DNA of 64,000 nucleotides from Aeromonas lacus (GTDB taxonomy: Bacteria > Pseudomonadota > Gammaproteobacteria > Enterobacterales > Aeromonadaceae). The position numbers were made by a program, and so were the translations under genes. Positions 43,496 to 55,277 of this stretch are shown here, one piece after another. The notes beneath the pieces were generated by a model that made no database searches, had not been told where the DNA came from, and saw only the letters and a list, made by a program, of their open reading frames with translations. Location of the stretch: the NCBI RefSeq assembly GCF_000764665.1, contig NZ_JRGM01000138.1:46601-110600 (forward strand), written 5' to 3'. How positions within the stretch are numbered: the first letter of the stretch is position 1; every line of letters begins with the position of its first letter.

Positions 43496-43990
43496 TCAGG
43501 GCCGCAGCGCCTTGTCCGCCCGCGAGATACCGCAGACGCCGGAGCGCACTACTTCGATGATCTCGTTGGTCTGGGCGGCAGTCTTGATGAAGGCATCCAG
43601 CTTCTCGCTGGTGCCCACCAACTGTACCGTGTACTGCTCCGGAGTGACATCGACAATCTGGCCACGGAAGATATCCGCCAGCCGTTTCAGCTCGTCACGG
43701 GCACCACCGGCGGCGCGCGCCTTGACCAGCGCGATCTCCCGCTCGATATGCTCCCCTTCGCTCAAATCGCACACCTTGAGCACATCCACCAGCTTGTGCA
43801 GCTGCTTCTGGATCTGCTCCAGCACTCGCTCGTCACCCATGGTGACGATGGTCATGCGCGACAGGGTGGGATCTTCGGTCGGCGCCACCGTCAGGGTCTC
43901 GATGTTGTAGCCGCGCTGGGAGAAGAGACCCACCACGCGGCTCAGGGCGCCGGATTCGTTCTCCAGCAGAACGGAAATTATATGTCTCAT
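43496..43990 (-). CDS. ilvH: Acetolactate synthase isozyme III small (regulatory) subunit
   Basis: A 164-residue protein with an N-terminal ACT domain ([21 protein letters not shown], about 3-23; split as [10 protein letters not shown] and [11 protein letters not shown]) that binds valine, and a C-terminal ALS_ss_C domain. It confers feedback inhibition on the catalytic subunit. The ATG at 43990 overlaps the ilvI stop by one base (TGATG), giving tight coupling and stoichiometry. Confidence 0.97.
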   Translation of the reverse strand: MRHIISVLLENESGALSRVVGLFSQRGYNIETLTVAPTEDPTLSRMTIVTMGDERVLEQIQKQLHKLVDVLKVCDLSEGEHIEREIALVKARAAGGARDELKRLADIFRGQIVDVTPEQYTVQLVGTSEKLDAFIKTAAQTNEIIEVVRSGVCGISRADKALRP

Positions 43991-45708
43991 CAGGTTCGCT
44001 CCGTCTTGCTCAGCCACATCTCGTCCATGGCACCAAACTTGATCTGCATCGGATAGACGTGCTCATCCGGGTCGACCGAGATATCCATGAACACCAGCCG
44101 ATCCTTCATGGCGAAGGCCTTCTCCATGGCGCTCTCCAGCTCGGCCGGATCGCTCACCGCGATGCCGACGTGGCCGTAGGCTTCCGCCAGTTTGACGAAG
44201 TCCGGCAGAGACTCCATGTAGGAGTGGCTGTGACGGCCGCCGTAGAACATCTTCTGCCACTGCTTGACCATGCCCAGCGCACGGTTGTTGATGGAGATGA
44301 TCTTGATGGGCACCCCGTACTGCATACAGGTAGAGAGCTCCTGAATGTTCATCTGCACCGAGCCGTCGCCGGTGACGCAGCAAACCACCGCATCCGGGTT
44401 GGCAAACTGGGCCCCCATGGCGGCCGGAATACCGAAGCCCATGGTGCCGAGGCCACCAGAGTTGATCCACTGGCGCGGTTTGGCAAACGGGTAGTAGAGC
44501 GCGGCAAACATCTGGTGCTGGCCCACGTCGGAGGCAACGAACGCCTGCCCCTGAGTCACCTTGTAGAGGGTCTCGATGACCTGTTGCGGCTTGATCTGGG
44601 TGGCCGACTTTTCGTAGGCAAGGCAGTGACGGGAGCGCCACTGATTGATCTGGCTCCACCAGTCCGCCAACGCCTCCTTGTCGTTATCGAAACCGCACTC
44701 GCGGATCACTTCCAGCATCTGCTCCAGCACGGTTTCCACCGAGCCGACGATGGGCACATGGGCCTGCACCGTCTTGGAGATGGAGGTGGGGTCGATATCG
44801 ATATGGACCACGGTGGCATTGGGGCAGAACTTGGCCACGTTGTTGGTGACGCGGTCATCGAAGCGAGCCCCCACGGCGAAGATAAGATCCGCGTTGTGCA
44901 TGGTCTTGTTGGCTTCGAAGGTGCCGTGCATCCCCAGCATGCCGATGGATTGCGGATGGGTGCCCGGGAAGGCGCCCAGCCCCATCAGGGTGGTGGTGAC
45001 CGGCAAATTCAGCAGCTCCGCCAGCTTGATCACCAGATGATCCGCATTGGCGTTGATGGCGCCGCCGCCCACGTACATCACCGGGCGCTGGGCATCCACC
45101 AGCAGCTTGGCGGCACGCTTGATCTGGCCCTTGTGGCCCGACTTGGTCGGGTTGTAGGAGCGCAGGGAGACCGTCTCGGGGTATTCGTAGGGGAATTTCT
45201 CTTTCGGGTTCTGCACATCTTTGGGCAGATCCACCACCACCGGCCCCGGGCGGCCGCTGGCGGCAATGTAGTAGGCCTTCTTGATGGCGGCCGGAATGTC
45301 GCTGGCTTTCTTGCACAGGAAGCTGTGCTTCACCACCGGGCGGGAGATACCGATCATGTCGGTCTCCTGAAACGCATCCTCACCGATCATGCTGGTCGGC
45401 ACCTGACCGGAGAGGATCACCAGCGGAATGGAATCCATATAGGCGGTGGCAATACCGGTAATGCAGTTGGTCGCTCCCGGACCGGAAGTGACCAGCACAG
45501 TCCCCACCTTGCCGGTGGAACGGGCGTAACCGTCAGCCATGTGAACCGCGGCTTGCTCGTGCCGCACCAAGACATGCTCCATCTTGCCGTTTTCGAAGAG
45601 AGCGTCATAGATGTCGAGCACTGAGCCACCAGGGTAGCCGAAGACGTGCTCAACTCCCTGATCTTCCAGCGCTCTAACCACCATCTGGGCGCCTGATAAC
45701 ATCTCCAT
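43990..45708 (-). CDS. ilvI: Acetolactate synthase isozyme III large (catalytic) subunit
   Basis: A 572-residue thiamine-diphosphate enzyme for the first common step of valine, leucine and isoleucine synthesis. [16 protein letters not shown] with catalytic-type Glu in [15 protein letters not shown], the ThDP motif [29 protein letters not shown] (split: [12 protein letters not shown] and STCMQYG) and the C-terminus [12 protein letters not shown] match E. coli IlvI. GGAGGG precedes the ATG. It is the first gene of ilvIH. In enterics the operon is activated by Lrp; this is not visible here. Confidence 0.97.
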   Translation of the reverse strand: MEMLSGAQMVVRALEDQGVEHVFGYPGGSVLDIYDALFENGKMEHVLVRHEQAAVHMADGYARSTGKVGTVLVTSGPGATNCITGIATAYMDSIPLVILSGQVPTSMIGEDAFQETDMIGISRPVVKHSFLCKKASDIPAAIKKAYYIAASGRPGPVVVDLPKDVQNPKEKFPYEYPETVSLRSYNPTKSGHKGQIKRAAKLLVDAQRPVMYVGGGAINANADHLVIKLAELLNLPVTTTLMGLGAFPGTHPQSIGMLGMHGTFEANKTMHNADLIFAVGARFDDRVTNNVAKFCPNATVVHIDIDPTSISKTVQAHVPIVGSVETVLEQMLEVIRECGFDNDKEALADWWSQINQWRSRHCLAYEKSATQIKPQQVIETLYKVTQGQAFVASDVGQHQMFAALYYPFAKPRQWINSGGLGTMGFGIPAAMGAQFANPDAVVCCVTGDGSVQMNIQELSTCMQYGVPIKIISINNRALGMVKQWQKMFYGGRHSHSYMESLPDFVKLAEAYGHVGIAVSDPAELESAMEKAFAMKDRLVFMDISVDPDEHVYPMQIKFGAMDEMWLSKTERT

Positions 45709-46047
45709 GATAAAGCCCTCCAGGCTTTGCTCCGTTTAGCGAATCCCGCCGACGATGCCGTGCTTCCCGGCACAGCCCGATCCGTTTCTTGTTGTTATCT
45801 GAAGGCAGATCGGCCCAATTCAGCCCCGTCGACAGTAGAAAAAAAGGATTTTTCCGTCATTGACCCGAAAATCGGGTGAAAAACCAACTTAACCCGCCAA
45901 TGAACGCTTGTCCACGGCTTTGTCAGCGGGTTCCAGTCAGACATTTCAGACTGTGCCCAGCCATGAGAGCGGCGGTAACAGAAACGGGAATATGTTGTGC
46001 TGATAGGCAGAGAATTGTGCTGGCAGGTGAAAAAACGGCAATAAAAA
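45709..46047. other. Non-coding region upstream of ilvI
   Basis: No gene is supportable in these 340 bp. On the minus strand ATGACG and TACTGT with a 17-bp spacer (about 45832-45860) are a weak promoter candidate. The short hairpin ACCCGA-AAA-TCGGGT at 45863-45877 lies near it. I see no leader peptide rich in branched-chain codons. Confidence 0.4.
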
Positions 46048-46071
46048 AGCCCGCCGACAGGGGCGGGCTTT
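46048..46071 (-). terminator. Terminator of the PAP2-glycosyltransferase-small ORF unit
   Basis: AAGCCCGCC stem with its complement and a 5-6 nt loop, followed by TTTTTT on the minus strand, just after the 51-codon ORF. Confidence 0.88.
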
Positions 46072-46087
46072 GTGGCAGCAGAGCGAT

Positions 46088-46240
46088 CTAGTGGTCATCT
46101 TCCGGCTCGGCCAACCAGATCTGCTGATCCGGATCGGTCTCTTCACTGACCGAGATGCTGACACCCATATCGAGCAGCTCGTGCAGGGTGAGATTGTCAG
46201 CCAGGTTCATGACTTCGCCGTTTTCATTGGTAAAGCGCAT
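46088..46240 (-). CDS. Small acidic hypothetical protein
   Basis: A roughly 50-residue acidic protein starting MRFTNENGEVMNLADNL. The start could also be the ATG at 46249; GAGG and GGAG lie upstream of both. It is the last gene before the terminator and follows the glycosyltransferase gene by about 40 bp, so it is probably in that unit. No family recognised. The acidic C-terminus (EETDPDQQIWLAEPEDDH) is notable. Confidence 0.55.
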   Translation of the reverse strand: MRFTNENGEVMNLADNLTLHELLDMGVSISVSEETDPDQQIWLAEPEDDH

Positions 46241-46277
46241 TTGCTCCATCCTCTCCTTGGTGGGATCGCCTTTCAGT

Positions 46278-47387
46278 CTAGTCAACCGCGCTCACTTGCG
46301 ATAACCAGCAGCCAGACAAACCTTCACCACCCTCCAGCTCGCTCAGGCGATCGCTCACCTCTTCGGGAAAAAGCGTCCTCCCCCAGAGCCGACGTGACAA
46401 AGAGGAGATGCTCTCCTCGGCCCCTGCTGCCAGCCAGCTGGCCAGCTCCCGCGCCACATCGGGGTAGCAGACAGTCCCCGGCGAGGCGCTGTCGAGCCAG
46501 CGGCGCACCAGATTGGCATCGAGGTAATCCATCAGGGTCGCCAGCCCCATCATCTCCAGAGTTTTGCCATTGGTCAGCTGCTCGAACTGGCCGCCAAGGG
46601 GCTTGACCAGCAGCTTCTTACCGAGACTGAGCGCCTCGGAGGCGAGCTCGAAGCCGGCATTGGAGATGACGCCGCGACAACCGGCCAGCACCGTCAGAAA
46701 AGCAGGGCGCGAGGGGGGCTCAAAGCGCAGGTTGCGCCACTGGCTCGGGCTGCGAATGGCTGGGTGAAAGCAGACAAAGCGCTGCTGGCCAAAGCGCGAC
46801 AACAGGGCGGCGATCGCCTCGGTCTGCTCGAACGGCAGATAAACCAGGATCTCGCCGTTATCAGGCATCACCCGAACAGGATCGATCACCGGTGGCAAAA
46901 TCGGCTGACCGAAGTGAAACCAGTGCAGCCCGAGCGGCTGATTGACCGGCGCAAAGTAGCGCATCAGCTGGCGACTCAAGCCATCTTCACCCCAGCGGGG
47001 GATCGGCCAGTTAAAGCTGGCCTGATGACTGACGGTAAGGCTCGGGATACCGCAGCGGCGGGCGGCATGGGCGGTCAGCGGCTCAAAATCGCTCACCACC
47101 AAATCGTACCCGTGGCAGTCGAGCCTTTGCAGATCCCGCCAGAAGACGATCGGCGACGCCGCCTGCAGGGTACGCCACGGCGAAACCCGCCCCTCGCGGC
47201 TGACGAAAGTGAGCCCGGCAAAGGTGCGGTACTCCCCGAACTCCTCCATATCAAAATAGCGGTCGGCGGGTCGCCCGCTGAAGAGATAATCCACCTCGAC
47301 CCCGGCCGCTCGCAGCGCCCTGGCCAAAGTGCGGCTGCGGCTGATATGGCCGTTGCCGGTGCCTTGCACGCCAAACAGTATCTTCAT
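46278..47387 (-). CDS. MJ1255/VC2487-family glycosyltransferase
   Basis: A 369-residue GT-B type protein. It begins KILFGVQGTGNGHISRSRTLA, the MJ1255/VC2487 signature (a nucleotide-sugar transferase-like group related to MurG), has SDFEPLTAHAARRCG and, in the C-terminal half, GVISNAGFELASEALSLGKKLL (split: GVISNAGFELASE and ALSLGKKLL), the donor-binding region. Substrate is unknown; an envelope lipid or polysaccharide is likely. Its ATG overlaps the PAP2 phosphatase stop by four bases, so the pair is coupled. Confidence 0.88.
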   Translation of the reverse strand: MKILFGVQGTGNGHISRSRTLARALRAAGVEVDYLFSGRPADRYFDMEEFGEYRTFAGLTFVSREGRVSPWRTLQAASPIVFWRDLQRLDCHGYDLVVSDFEPLTAHAARRCGIPSLTVSHQASFNWPIPRWGEDGLSRQLMRYFAPVNQPLGLHWFHFGQPILPPVIDPVRVMPDNGEILVYLPFEQTEAIAALLSRFGQQRFVCFHPAIRSPSQWRNLRFEPPSRPAFLTVLAGCRGVISNAGFELASEALSLGKKLLVKPLGGQFEQLTNGKTLEMMGLATLMDYLDANLVRRWLDSASPGTVCYPDVARELASWLAAGAEESISSLSRRLWGRTLFPEEVSDRLSELEGGEGLSGCWLSQVSAVD

Positions 47388-47887
47388 CCCTGACTCCAGC
47401 AGAGGGCCATCAGGGCGCAGCCGCCACCCAGCAGGGCGCCAGCTACCAGATCGCTCAGGTAGTGAACCCCGAGCAGCAGCCGGGATGCCCCCACCAGCGC
47501 CGCCCAGCCAAACAGCATGGGCGCCCAGAGCGGAAAGCCGGTCGCCAGTATGGTGGCCATCAAGAAGGCGGCTGCGGTATGGCCGGAGGGAAGGCTGTAA
47601 CGATCGGACGGGGTGATAAAGACCGGCAAACCGACTGGCCGCTGCCGTTTCAGGCTGTTTTTCAGCAGCAGATAGAGCGGCAGTTCGATGGCAAAGGCGA
47701 GCAATGCCAGCTTCACCAGCTCGCGTTCACTCTCCCCCTGCCACCAGAGCAGGGCGGCCAACACGGCGTAAAGCGGGCCGTCACCGGTACAGGAGACAAG
47801 GCGACTCACCCTGGCTTGCTGCCGGCTGTAGGTGTGCAGCAGACAGACCCGGCATACCTGCAGGTCCCATTGCTGGATCTTGTTCAT
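47384..47887 (-). CDS. PAP2-family lipid phosphatase
   Basis: A 167-residue membrane phosphatase with about five hydrophobic helices. All three PAP2 motifs are intact: K76-x6-RP84, PSGH at 100-103, and SR(x5)H at 135-142. Such enzymes dephosphorylate undecaprenyl-pyrophosphate, phosphatidic acid or lipid A-type phosphates. Translational overlap with the VC2487-type glycosyltransferase suggests joint action on a polyprenyl- or lipid-linked sugar. Confidence 0.9.
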   Translation of the reverse strand: MNKIQQWDLQVCRVCLLHTYSRQQARVSRLVSCTGDGPLYAVLAALLWWQGESERELVKLALLAFAIELPLYLLLKNSLKRQRPVGLPVFITPSDRYSLPSGHTAAAFLMATILATGFPLWAPMLFGWAALVGASRLLLGVHYLSDLVAGALLGGGCALMALCWSQG

Positions 47888-47970
47888 AATCCCTCCTTCC
47901 CCGAGATCTCGTTGCAGAGTAGGGAGGCGGGATGACAGGGTGTTGAACGGGGGATAACAGATTTATGAAA

Positions 47971-47992
47971 AAAGGGCCAAACGGCCCTTTTT
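47971..47992 (-). terminator. Terminator of tetR-family gene
   Basis: AAAGGGCC-AAAC-GGCCCTTT hairpin with T-run on the minus strand, 22 bp after the TetR gene. Confidence 0.88.
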
Positions 47993-48013
47993 AATCGATG
48001 GGTTGTGCGGTTA

Positions 48014-48634
48014 TCAGTGATTGCCGCGCAAACCGGTCTCCATCAGGCGGCAGTTGTGATCCGCCAGACGAGCCATGAACTGTTCGTCCACTTTCAGGCC
48101 AAATACCTGTTCGTAGAGATCTTTCATCACGAACGGCTGCCACATCATGCTGAGGAAGGAGATCTTCAGCATCTCGGGATCTAGATTGTCACCCAGCTCG
48201 CCGTTGGTTTTCATGGTTTCCAGCAGGGCGTCGAACTGCGGCAGCTGACGTTCCAGCAGGCGGCTCAGCACAAAATCCCGCCCCGGGCTCTTCTCGGTCG
48301 ACAATGCGCTGGAGATAGCGGAGGTCAGCTCGCTGTTGGGCGCCATCACCTGATAGTAGGTGTTGAGCAGCTCGTTGAGGCTGTGGTTGCTGTGCTCATC
48401 TTGCCAGGCATGGTCGAGGGGCTCGGCCACATCACCCAGCACCGCCTTGTACAGACCCTCTTTACTGCCGAAGTAGTAGTGGATCATCGCCAAGTTGGAG
48501 CCAGCCAGCTCCGCGATTTCGCGTGTAGTTACCTTGCTATAGGGAGTATTGAGAAAACGCTCACGGGCGGCAGCAAGCAACTTGTCACGAATGTCAGAAC
48601 GTCCGACCGGACGACCTGGTCTACGTTTTTCCAT
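48014..48634 (-). CDS. TetR/AcrR-family transcriptional regulator
   Basis: A 206-residue protein. The N-terminal HTH (about 12-58: REIAELAGSNLAMIHYYFGSKEGLYKAV; split: TTREIAELAGSNLAM and IHYYFGSKEGLY) is typical. The C-terminal domain resembles TetR_C / YcdC-like ligand-binding domains. It begins EKRRPGRPVGRSD, a basic arm. It lies divergent from the leu operon, but a link to leucine synthesis is not indicated; it may be autoregulated. Target unknown. Confidence 0.88.
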   Translation of the reverse strand: MEKRRPGRPVGRSDIRDKLLAAARERFLNTPYSKVTTREIAELAGSNLAMIHYYFGSKEGLYKAVLGDVAEPLDHAWQDEHSNHSLNELLNTYYQVMAPNSELTSAISSALSTEKSPGRDFVLSRLLERQLPQFDALLETMKTNGELGDNLDPEMLKISFLSMMWQPFVMKDLYEQVFGLKVDEQFMARLADHNCRLMETGLRGNH

Positions 48635-48807
48635 TTAACACCTCAGAAAATTCAGCCAATGCTGATAAGTCGATCTGGTTGTGCAGAGATAGAGAGCACA
48701 GCAGGAATGACCAGATAATCCGTCATGAGCCGAATATGGGACAAGGAAATTTGCAATCCTTTACAATCCGATTAAATATCTCAGCAGATTTCCCCTGACT
48801 GCGCGTG
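48635..48807. other. Intergenic region between tetR-family gene and leu promoter
   Basis: About 170 bp with no supportable gene; must contain the TetR-gene promoter. AT-rich around 48740-48790, as expected for an activator or nucleoid-protein binding region upstream of leu. Confidence 0.4.
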
Positions 48808-48836
48808 TTGACACAGCATAAAAATCTCGATATTGG
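48808..48836 (+). promoter_or_regulatory. leu operon promoter
   Basis: A consensus TTGACA (-35) at 48808-48813, 17-bp spacer and TATTGG (-10) at 48831-48836. Transcription would start about 28 bp before the leuL start codon. Confidence 0.65.
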
Positions 48837-48870
48837 TAAAGGCGTTATCGACTGCAAGGACAACAACGTC

Positions 48871-48936
48871 ATGCGTATTGCCGCCCCGCTACTACTAATC
48901 TCCCTAATCGCGTTAACTCGCGCGGGATCCTTGTAG
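48871..48936 (+). CDS. leuL: leu operon leader peptide
   Basis: A 21-residue peptide, MRIAAPLLLISLIALTRAGS plus Leu, ended by TAG. Six leucines are present, four encoded by the rare codon CTA, three of them in a row. CAAGGA lies upstream of the ATG at 10-12 nt. It is followed by a hairpin with alternative pairing and a strong terminator before leuA. This is the standard arrangement for attenuation by leucyl-tRNA charging: stalling at the CTA codons in leucine starvation would favour the antiterminator. Confidence 0.92.
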   Translation: MRIAAPLLLISLIALTRAGSL

Positions 48937-48937
48937 C

Positions 48938-48958
48938 CGGGCTAAGGCATAGCCGGAA
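48938..48958 (+). promoter_or_regulatory. leu attenuator upstream hairpin (pause/antiterminator arm)
   Basis: CCGGGCTA and TAGCCGG pair with one bulged G, directly after the leuL stop. It likely competes with other pairings that involve the terminator arm. Confidence 0.5.
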
Positions 48959-48965
48959 TTTACAA

Positions 48966-48994
48966 AAACCCGTGCACCCTGCACGGGTTTTTTT
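48966..48994 (+). terminator. leu operon attenuator terminator
   Basis: An 11-bp stem (AAACCCGTGCA and its complement), loop CCC, then TTTTTTT, about 50 bp before leuA. Controls read-through into leuABCD. Confidence 0.93.
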
Positions 48995-49042
48995 ATGCCG
49001 CCGCAGGATGCACGTCACTGAACTTAGGAAGAGGGAAGTCAC

Positions 49043-51687
<2,645 letters not shown>

Positions 51688-51720
51688 GCTGAAGAACAGA
51701 TAACAAGGAAGAGAGAAGCA

Positions 51721-53118
51721 ATGGCCAAGACCCTCTATCAGAAAGTATTCGACGCCCACGTGGTACGGGAAGTGGAAGGGGAAACGCCCCTCATCTACAT
51801 CGACCGCCATCTGGTACATGAAGTGACCAGCCCGCAGGCATTCGATGGCCTGCGCGCCATGAACCGCCAGCTGCGCCGCCCGGACCTGACCTGGGCCACC
51901 ATGGATCACAACGTCTCCACCACCACCAAGGACATCTCCGCCTCCGGCGAGATGGCCCGCATCCAGATGGAGACGCTGGCCGCCAACTGCAAGGAGTTCG
52001 GGGTTCGCCTCTACGATCTCAACCACAAATATCAGGGGATCGTCCATGTGATGGGCCCCGAGCTCGGCATTACCCTGCCCGGCACCACTATCGTCTGCGG
52101 TGACTCCCACACCGCCACTCACGGCGCCTTCGGTTCGCTGGCGTTCGGTATCGGCACCTCCGAGGTGGAGCATGTGATGGCGACCCAGACCCTGAAACAG
52201 GGTCGCGCCAAGACCATGCGGATTTCGGTCAACGGAAAACTGGCCGAGGGCATTAGCGCCAAGGACGTGGTGCTGGCCATCATAGGCAAGGTCGGCCACG
52301 CCGGTGGTACTGGCTACGTGGTGGAGTTCGCTGGCGAAGCCATCGAAGGGCTCACCATGGAAGGGCGGATGACGGTGTGCAACATGGCCATCGAGCTCGG
52401 CGCCAAGGCGGGGATGATTGCCCCCGACCAGACCACCATCGACTACATCCGTGGCAAGGAGTTTGCCCCCAAGGGCGAGGCGCTGGAGCAGGCTATCGCC
52501 TACTGGCAGAGCCTCAAGAGCGATGAAGGTGCCCGTTTCGATGCAGAGGTAGTGCTGGACGCCGCCGGCATCGCCCCGCAGGTCACCTGGGGTACCAACC
52601 CGGGGCAGGTGATTGCCGTCAATGACCCCATTCCGGCACCGGAATCCTTCAGCGATCTGATGGAGCAGCAGTCCGCCCGCAAGGCGCTCGCCTACATGGA
52701 CCTGCAGCCGGGCCAGAAACTCTCCGATGTCGCCATCGACAAGGTGTTCATCGGCTCGTGCACCAACAGCCGCATCGAGGATCTGCGTGCCGCAGCCGCC
52801 ATCGCTCGCGGTCGCAAGGTGGCAGCCGGTGTACAGGCGCTGGTGGTGCCGGGCTCCGAGCAGGTGAAGGCACAGGCCGAAGCTGAGGGTCTCGACAAGA
52901 TCTTCATCGAAGCGGGCTTTGAGTGGCGCCTGCCCGGCTGCTCCATGTGTCTGGCTATGAACAACGACCGGCTGCAACCGGGGGAGCGCTGCGCCTCCAC
53001 CAGCAACCGCAACTTCGAAGGGCGTCAGGGCCGCGCCGGCCGCACTCATCTGGTGAGCCCGGCCATGGCCGCGGCTGCCGCCGTCACCGGCCGCTTCGCC
53101 GACATTCGCGCACTGTAA
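51721..53118 (+). CDS. leuC: 3-isopropylmalate dehydratase large subunit
   Basis: A 465-residue aconitase-family protein binding a 4Fe-4S cluster. The motifs [32 protein letters not shown] (split: [15 protein letters not shown] and [10 protein letters not shown]; about 121-150), [14 protein letters not shown] near 342-355 and GCSMCLAMN near 406-414 supply the cluster cysteines. It isomerises 2- to 3-isopropylmalate with LeuD. GGAAGAGAG precedes the ATG. Confidence 0.97.
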   Translation: MAKTLYQKVFDAHVVREVEGETPLIYIDRHLVHEVTSPQAFDGLRAMNRQLRRPDLTWATMDHNVSTTTKDISASGEMARIQMETLAANCKEFGVRLYDLNHKYQGIVHVMGPELGITLPGTTIVCGDSHTATHGAFGSLAFGIGTSEVEHVMATQTLKQGRAKTMRISVNGKLAEGISAKDVVLAIIGKVGHAGGTGYVVEFAGEAIEGLTMEGRMTVCNMAIELGAKAGMIAPDQTTIDYIRGKEFAPKGEALEQAIAYWQSLKSDEGARFDAEVVLDAAGIAPQVTWGTNPGQVIAVNDPIPAPESFSDLMEQQSARKALAYMDLQPGQKLSDVAIDKVFIGSCTNSRIEDLRAAAAIARGRKVAAGVQALVVPGSEQVKAQAEAEGLDKIFIEAGFEWRLPGCSMCLAMNNDRLQPGERCASTSNRNFEGRQGRAGRTHLVSPAMAAAAAVTGRFADIRAL

Positions 53119-53130
53119 GAGGAAAGAGTG

Positions 53131-53730
53131 ATGACAGGATTCAAACAACATAAAGGGATCGTCGTCCCCCTCGACAGCGCCAACGTCGACACCGACGCCA
53201 TCATTCCCAAGCAGTTTTTGCAGAAGGTCAACCGCATCGGTTTTGGCAAGCACCTGTTCCACGACTGGCGCTTTCTGGACGATGCCGGCCAGCAGCCCAA
53301 CCCCGAGTTTGTGCTCAACCAGCCGCAATTCGGCGGTGCCAGCATCCTGCTGGCCCGCGAGAACTTCGGCTGTGGCTCGAGCCGCGAGCACGCCCCCTGG
53401 GCGCTGGCGGACTACGGCTTCAAGACCATCATTGCCCCGAGCTTTGCCGACATCTTCTACGGCAACGCCATCAACAACGGCATGGTACCGGTGCGCCTGA
53501 AGGAGGATGAGGTCGAGGCCCTGTTCCAGCTGGTGGCCGCCAAGCCGGGCATCCAGATTGAAGTGGATCTGGAAGCGAATCAGGTGCGCGCCGGTGAGCT
53601 CAGCTTCGGTTTCGAGATCGACGAGTTCCGTCGTTACTGCCTGCTGAACGGGCTGGATGCCATCGGTCTGACACTCCAGCACGAGGCCGCCATCAGCGCC
53701 TTTGAGACGAAGCAGCCGAGCTGGATTTAA
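53131..53730 (+). CDS. leuD: 3-isopropylmalate dehydratase small subunit
   Basis: The ATG at 53131 follows a GTG by one codon; AGGAAAG lies upstream. The 199-residue swivel-domain protein has [15 protein letters not shown] near 19-33 and [13 protein letters not shown] near 79-91, which line the substrate site. It is last in leuABCD and ends at a terminator. Confidence 0.96.
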   Translation: MTGFKQHKGIVVPLDSANVDTDAIIPKQFLQKVNRIGFGKHLFHDWRFLDDAGQQPNPEFVLNQPQFGGASILLARENFGCGSSREHAPWALADYGFKTIIAPSFADIFYGNAINNGMVPVRLKEDEVEALFQLVAAKPGIQIEVDLEANQVRAGELSFGFEIDEFRRYCLLNGLDAIGLTLQHEAAISAFETKQPSWI

Positions 53731-53763
53731 CGCGCCAGTTGCAAAAAAACGAGTAGAATCAAC

Positions 53764-53790
53764 AGGGAGCTTCGGCTCCCTCTTTTGTTT
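53764..53790 (+). terminator. Terminator of leuABCD
   Basis: AGGGAGC-TTCG-GCTCCCT hairpin with a stable UUCG tetraloop, then CTTTTGTTT. Confidence 0.88.
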
Positions 53791-53848
53791 CCGACAATGC
53801 ACTTCACCAGACAGGCCAGGGATGCGGCCTCAAGACAGGATAAGGACG

Positions 53849-54775
53849 ATGAAGAGAACGACGGCGATACTTTTGCTCTGCACTTTGCTGGCGCTGCCGG
53901 TTGCAGCCGCCCAGACCTACTTCACCAACAGCCTCGGCCAGATCAACGTCGGCTGGCAAGATAGCGCAGGCAAACCCCGCCAGCTCACCTATCGGCTGGA
54001 GCCGGGCAAACTGCCGCCCCTTATCGCCTATCGTCCGGCTCGGATGGAGGAGGAGGTACTGCAGACCCTGCTGCGCGGGGTACGCGAGAACTACCCCGAG
54101 GTGCAGTTTACCCTCTCCCGCCCCTCCCTTGAACTGCATCTGAAAAGTCACAATCAGGATAAAGCCAAAGAGGCCATGGCCTGGCTGGAAGCGCAACGGG
54201 GCAAAGAGGAGCAGGCGTGGCTGACCAAACACTACTTCCAGTACTTCACGCCACCGGATGGCCAGCTGGCGGTGAAGCAGGACCATGTTCGCATTGCGTT
54301 GGAGAGCCGCAGCACTTTGGCGCCGCTGGCTGAGCAGTTGAAACAGCAGGGGAGCAGTGAACCCGAGGCGCGCCAGAAAACCGTGGCCGAGATGCTCGCC
54401 TTTATCCAGAGCATCCCCTACCAGCAGCTGGACAGTCTGAACGGACGGCAGGGCAAGGGGTTTCTCACTCCCCGTCAGGTGCTGGAACAGAACCGCGGCG
54501 ATTGCGACAGCAAGGTGACCCTGATGGCCGCCCTGCTGGCCCAACTCTTTCCCGAATTGAAACAGGCCATGGTCTTTATCCCAGGCCACGCTATGCTGGC
54601 GGTCGACCTGCCCGCCAAACCGGGTGATGCCACCATCAGCTGGCAGGGACAATCTTATCTGCTGCTCGAACCTACCGGCCCTGCCGCATTACCGGCTGGC
54701 CAAATAGCATCGACCAGCAAAACGCTGGTCGATGGCAAGCAGTTGAGTGTGCAACCGGTTCAGCCCAAAGGCTGA
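53849..54775 (+). CDS. Secreted transglutaminase-like protein
   Basis: The start at 53849 (MKRTTAILLLCTLLALPVAA) supplies a signal peptide (cleavage near residue 21) and AAGGA upstream; the longer frame is not plausible. The 308-residue protein ends in a transglutaminase-like (papain-fold) domain: Cys219 in RGDCDSKVTL and His247 in IPGHAML, with Glu274 (LLLEPTG) a likely third residue. It is probably a periplasmic peptidase or amidase. Its end overlaps the convergent PilZ gene by 16 bp. Substrate unknown. Confidence 0.78.
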   Translation: MKRTTAILLLCTLLALPVAAAQTYFTNSLGQINVGWQDSAGKPRQLTYRLEPGKLPPLIAYRPARMEEEVLQTLLRGVRENYPEVQFTLSRPSLELHLKSHNQDKAKEAMAWLEAQRGKEEQAWLTKHYFQYFTPPDGQLAVKQDHVRIALESRSTLAPLAEQLKQQGSSEPEARQKTVAEMLAFIQSIPYQQLDSLNGRQGKGFLTPRQVLEQNRGDCDSKVTLMAALLAQLFPELKQAMVFIPGHAMLAVDLPAKPGDATISWQGQSYLLLEPTGPAALPAGQIASTSKTLVDGKQLSVQPVQPKG

Positions 54776-55050
54776 AACTCCACCGCCAGCAGCAATCCTG
54801 TCTCCTCCTCCAACACCCGAATGATCCGGGCATGGGCTTCGAAAGGGGGAAGCAGGTTGTTGTTGGTTGCGAGGCTGATCCGGATCGGCTGGGTTGTATC
54901 AAGCTGGTGTTCCACCACCGAGATCCCCATGCCGTTGGCACTGAGATCCCGACAGATGCCCTCCAGTACCTGATGCTGCTGATAGACGGTAACCGGAGCA
55001 TTGATGACCATACGTGCAAAAGCACGCCTTTCCTTGGTACTGGTAAGCAC
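54760..55050 (-). CDS. PilZ-domain c-di-GMP receptor
   Basis: A 96-residue stand-alone PilZ domain. The c-di-GMP-binding motifs are intact: RRxxxR at 8-13 (ERRAFAR) and DxSxxG at 35-40 (DLSANG). Such proteins change conformation on c-di-GMP binding and act on motility, secretion or polysaccharide systems. It is convergent with the transglutaminase-like gene. The partner is unknown. With the REC-EAL regulator at the left end, the window holds both degradation and effector parts of the network. Confidence 0.92.
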   Translation of the reverse strand: MLTSTKERRAFARMVINAPVTVYQQHQVLEGICRDLSANGMGISVVEHQLDTTQPIRISLATNNNLLPPFEAHARIIRVLEEETGLLLAVEFQPLG

Positions 55051-55143
55051 GCGAAGATCCTCTGTTGAGTGGGAATCATCTCATGGGCAACGCACAATTG
55101 TGCTGGTCTACCCAAAAGAACGTTAATACAATGCGGTGCGTTT

Positions 55144-55219
55144 CTCAAACGGGGTGCGGTTTACCGCTGAGATTATACCCGTGAACCTGATCCAGATAAT
55201 GCTGGCGGAGGAATTTGAG
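55144..55219 (+). promoter_or_regulatory. TPP riboswitch (THI element) aptamer
   Basis: The conserved core is present in order: GGGGTGC (55151-55157), CTGAGA (55167-55172), ACCC, GAACCTGATCCAGATAATGC (55183-55202) and GGCGGAGGAA. The P1 helix pairs CTCAAA (55144-55149) with TTTGAG (55214-55219). It precedes thiBPQ and will turn expression down when thiamine pyrophosphate is plentiful. Confidence 0.97.
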
Positions 55220-55252
55220 GCACGGCGCTCATTTTTTGCGCCCTCATCCGCT

Positions 55253-55273
55253 GGCACCTCATAATGGAGTGCC
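55253..55273 (+). promoter_or_regulatory. Ribosome-binding-site sequestering hairpin of the TPP riboswitch
   Basis: GGCAC (55253-55257) pairs with GTGCC (55269-55273), and CTC at 55258-55260 can pair partly with GGAG (55266-55269), the Shine-Dalgarno of thiB (ATG at 55278). GGCAC also occurs at 55219-55223 next to P1, giving an alternative partner. This points to translational control rather than termination, as no T-run follows. Confidence 0.6.
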
Positions 55274-55277
55274 CTTG

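Noticed and set aside
44059..45624. 521-codon ORF on the plus strand
   Set aside because: Antisense to ilvI, which is identified to its last residues.
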